Assembly: GCA_050943435.1 (NCBI GenBank)
Contig: JBMNPE010000038.1
Coordinates: 1-14,120 of the forward strand
Length of the DNA: 14,120 bases
DNA from: RGIG5675 sp050943435
GTDB taxonomy: Bacteria > Bacillota > Clostridia > Oscillospirales > Ruminococcaceae
Direction: 5' to 3'
How positions within the stretch are numbered: the first letter of the stretch is position 1; every line of letters starts with the position of its first letter. Made by a program: the position numbers and the translations under genes. Shown here in pieces: positions 13,200-14,120 of the stretch. The notes under the pieces were generated by a model. It was given only the letters and a program-made list of their open reading frames with translations. It did no database searches and had not been told where the DNA came from.

Positions 13200-14120
13200 T
13201 ATCTCTGCTCCTCGTAAAGATTTTCCTGTATGTACTGTCCTCCGGAGGAATCCGGCACCTCTATTCCGAGATGCCTGTAGGCCTTCTCGGTGGCGCATCT
13301 CCCGCGGCTAGTCCTTACTATGAACCCTATCTGCAGAAGATACGGTTCGCATACGTCCTCGAGGGTGTCAGCATCCTCACCTAGGGCCGCGGCAAGGGCA
13401 TCCAGCCCCACCGGGCCTCCCTTGTAGTTCTCTATTATTGCCCTGAGCATCCTCCTGTCGAGGTTGTCGAGGCCGAGCTCGTCCACGGACATGCTCCTCA
13501 GGGCATCCCTTGCGACATCCCCGTCTATGACGCCCTGGGCCTTGACCTCCGCATAGTCCCTGACCCTCTTAAGGTATCTGTTGGCAATCCTCGGGGTTCC
13601 CCTTGCACAGCGGGCAATCTGCTCCGCGCCGTCTTCCGTGCACTTTATCCCGAGAATGCCCGCGGAGCGCTTGATGATCTTCTCTATCTCGTCCTGCGAG
13701 TAGGTTTCGAGCTTGAATATGATCCCGAACCTGTCCCTCAGCGGGGACGACAGCTGCCCGGCCCTTGTGGTGGCGCCTATCAGGGTGAACCTCGGGACAG
13801 GTATCCTTATTGACCTCGCGGACGGCCCCTTCCCTATCATGATGTCGAGAACATAGTCCTCGAGTGCCGGATACAGGACTTCCTCCACCTCTCTCGGAAG
13901 CCTGTGGATCTCGTCAATGAACAGGACGTCGTCCTTCTGCAGGTTTGAAATTATCGCAGCGAGATCCCCCGCCTTTTCTATGGCAGGTCCCGATGTGATT
14001 TTTATATCGGAGCCCATCTCGTTGGCTATTATCCTCGCGAGAGTGGTCTTTCCTAGTCCCGGAGGGCCGTAGAGCAGTATGTGGTCCAGCGCCTCGGACC
14101 TGCGCTTTGCTGCCTCTATC
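13199..14120 (-). CDS. ruvB: Holliday junction branch migration helicase RuvB (5' end cut by the window)
   Basis: RuvB is the hexameric AAA+ motor that, with RuvA, drives branch migration of Holliday junctions. About 306 residues are visible; roughly the first 35-40 lie beyond the window edge. The frame enters as IEAAKRRSEALDHILLYG and continues with Walker A GPPGLGKTT, Walker B VLFIDEIHRL, sensor 1 GATTRAG, the arginine finger region SSPLRDRFG, and the C-terminal winged helix with LDRRMLRAIIENYKGGPVGLDALA and GFIVRTSRGR. All are standard. An ATG that would give a 272-residue protein (14017) is internal, since the Walker A lies upstream of it. It ends with TAA overlapping the glmM start by one base. 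RuvA, if adjacent, would lie outside the window. Confidence 0.97.
   Translation of the reverse strand, partial: IEAAKRRSEALDHILLYGPPGLGKTTLARIIANEMGSDIKITSGPAIEKAGDLAAIISNLQKDDVLFIDEIHRLPREVEEVLYPALEDYVLDIMIGKGPSARSIRIPVPRFTLIGATTRAGQLSSPLRDRFGIIFKLETYSQDEIEKIIKRSAGILGIKCTEDGAEQIARCARGTPRIANRYLKRVRDYAEVKAQGVIDGDVARDALRSMSVDELGLDNLDRRMLRAIIENYKGGPVGLDALAAALGEDADTLEDVCEPYLLQIGFIVRTSRGRCATEKAYRHLGIEVPDSSGGQYIQENLYEEQR
13208..13213 (-). promoter_or_regulatory. Ribosome binding site fixing the glmM start
   Basis: GAGGAG inside the end of ruvB lies 8 bases before the ATG at 13199. It supports the short, signature-bearing GlmM N-terminus over the longer frame. Confidence 0.8.

Noticed and set aside
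13200..13298. Longer GlmM N-terminus (33 extra residues)
   Set aside because: The extension is low-complexity basic sequence overlapping ruvB in another frame, while MPDLFGTDGVRG with GAGGAG 8 bases upstream is the standard start.
1..14120. CRISPR array, insertion sequence, phage or defence genes
   Set aside because: No regularly spaced repeats, transposase or integrase motifs, or terminal repeats were seen; the genes are core or ordinary accessory functions with uniform codon use.

Overview
The window looks like a chromosomal stretch from an anaerobic, Clostridia-like bacterium (Bacillota). Evidence for this: the gene order ecfA1-ecfA2-ecfT-truA, a ClpE-type unfoldase with an N-terminal zinc finger, a DUF5711-like/CvpA pair, strong AGGAGG-type ribosome binding sites and a textbook sigma-70/sigma-A promoter. 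Codon use favours AGG (Arg) and ATA (Ile) in moderately GC-rich DNA. A Family XIII/Anaerovoracaceae-like origin is only a guess.

Every gene I can support lies on the minus strand, so transcription runs from the high-coordinate end to the low-coordinate end. From 14120 down to about 2116 there is one tightly packed series: ruvB (start cut by the window edge), glmM, an RlmI/RlmK-like methyltransferase, ecfA1, ecfA2, ecfT, truA, a DUF5711-like membrane-anchored protein, a CvpA-family membrane protein, a ClpE-like ATPase, a small unknown protein, a cupin and a metallophosphoesterase. Neighbours overlap or are separated by at most 23 bases, often with stop/start overlaps (TAATG, ATGA), so this is very probably one operon or a chain of coupled operons. 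It combines Holliday junction migration, cell-wall precursor synthesis, RNA modification, vitamin/metal uptake through an ECF transporter, envelope functions and protein quality control.

The metallophosphoesterase frame is broken by an in-frame TAG at 2269-2271, where homologues of this type usually have Tyr. Fifty codons of recognisable C-terminus remain open behind it, and a perfect 16-base palindrome follows the TAG directly.

Between 1684 and 2115 lies the only non-coding region of note. It holds a GC-rich dyad downstream of the phosphoesterase, a consensus promoter (TTGACA-17-TATAAT), a single tRNA-Ala(CGC), an intrinsic terminator, and then a second promoter embedded in an inverted repeat (GGTGTAAAA-N9-TTTTACACC) followed by a leader that can fold into a long hairpin. 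This second promoter drives a flavoprotein of the amine-oxidase fold (304-1677) and, 43 bases further on, the start of another gene that runs off the window and is probably a larger FAD/iron-sulfur oxidoreductase.

Most of the window is ordinary core-genome content. I see no mobile element, CRISPR array or defence system. The points worth a second look are the interrupted phosphoesterase and the operator/leader in front of the flavoprotein pair.
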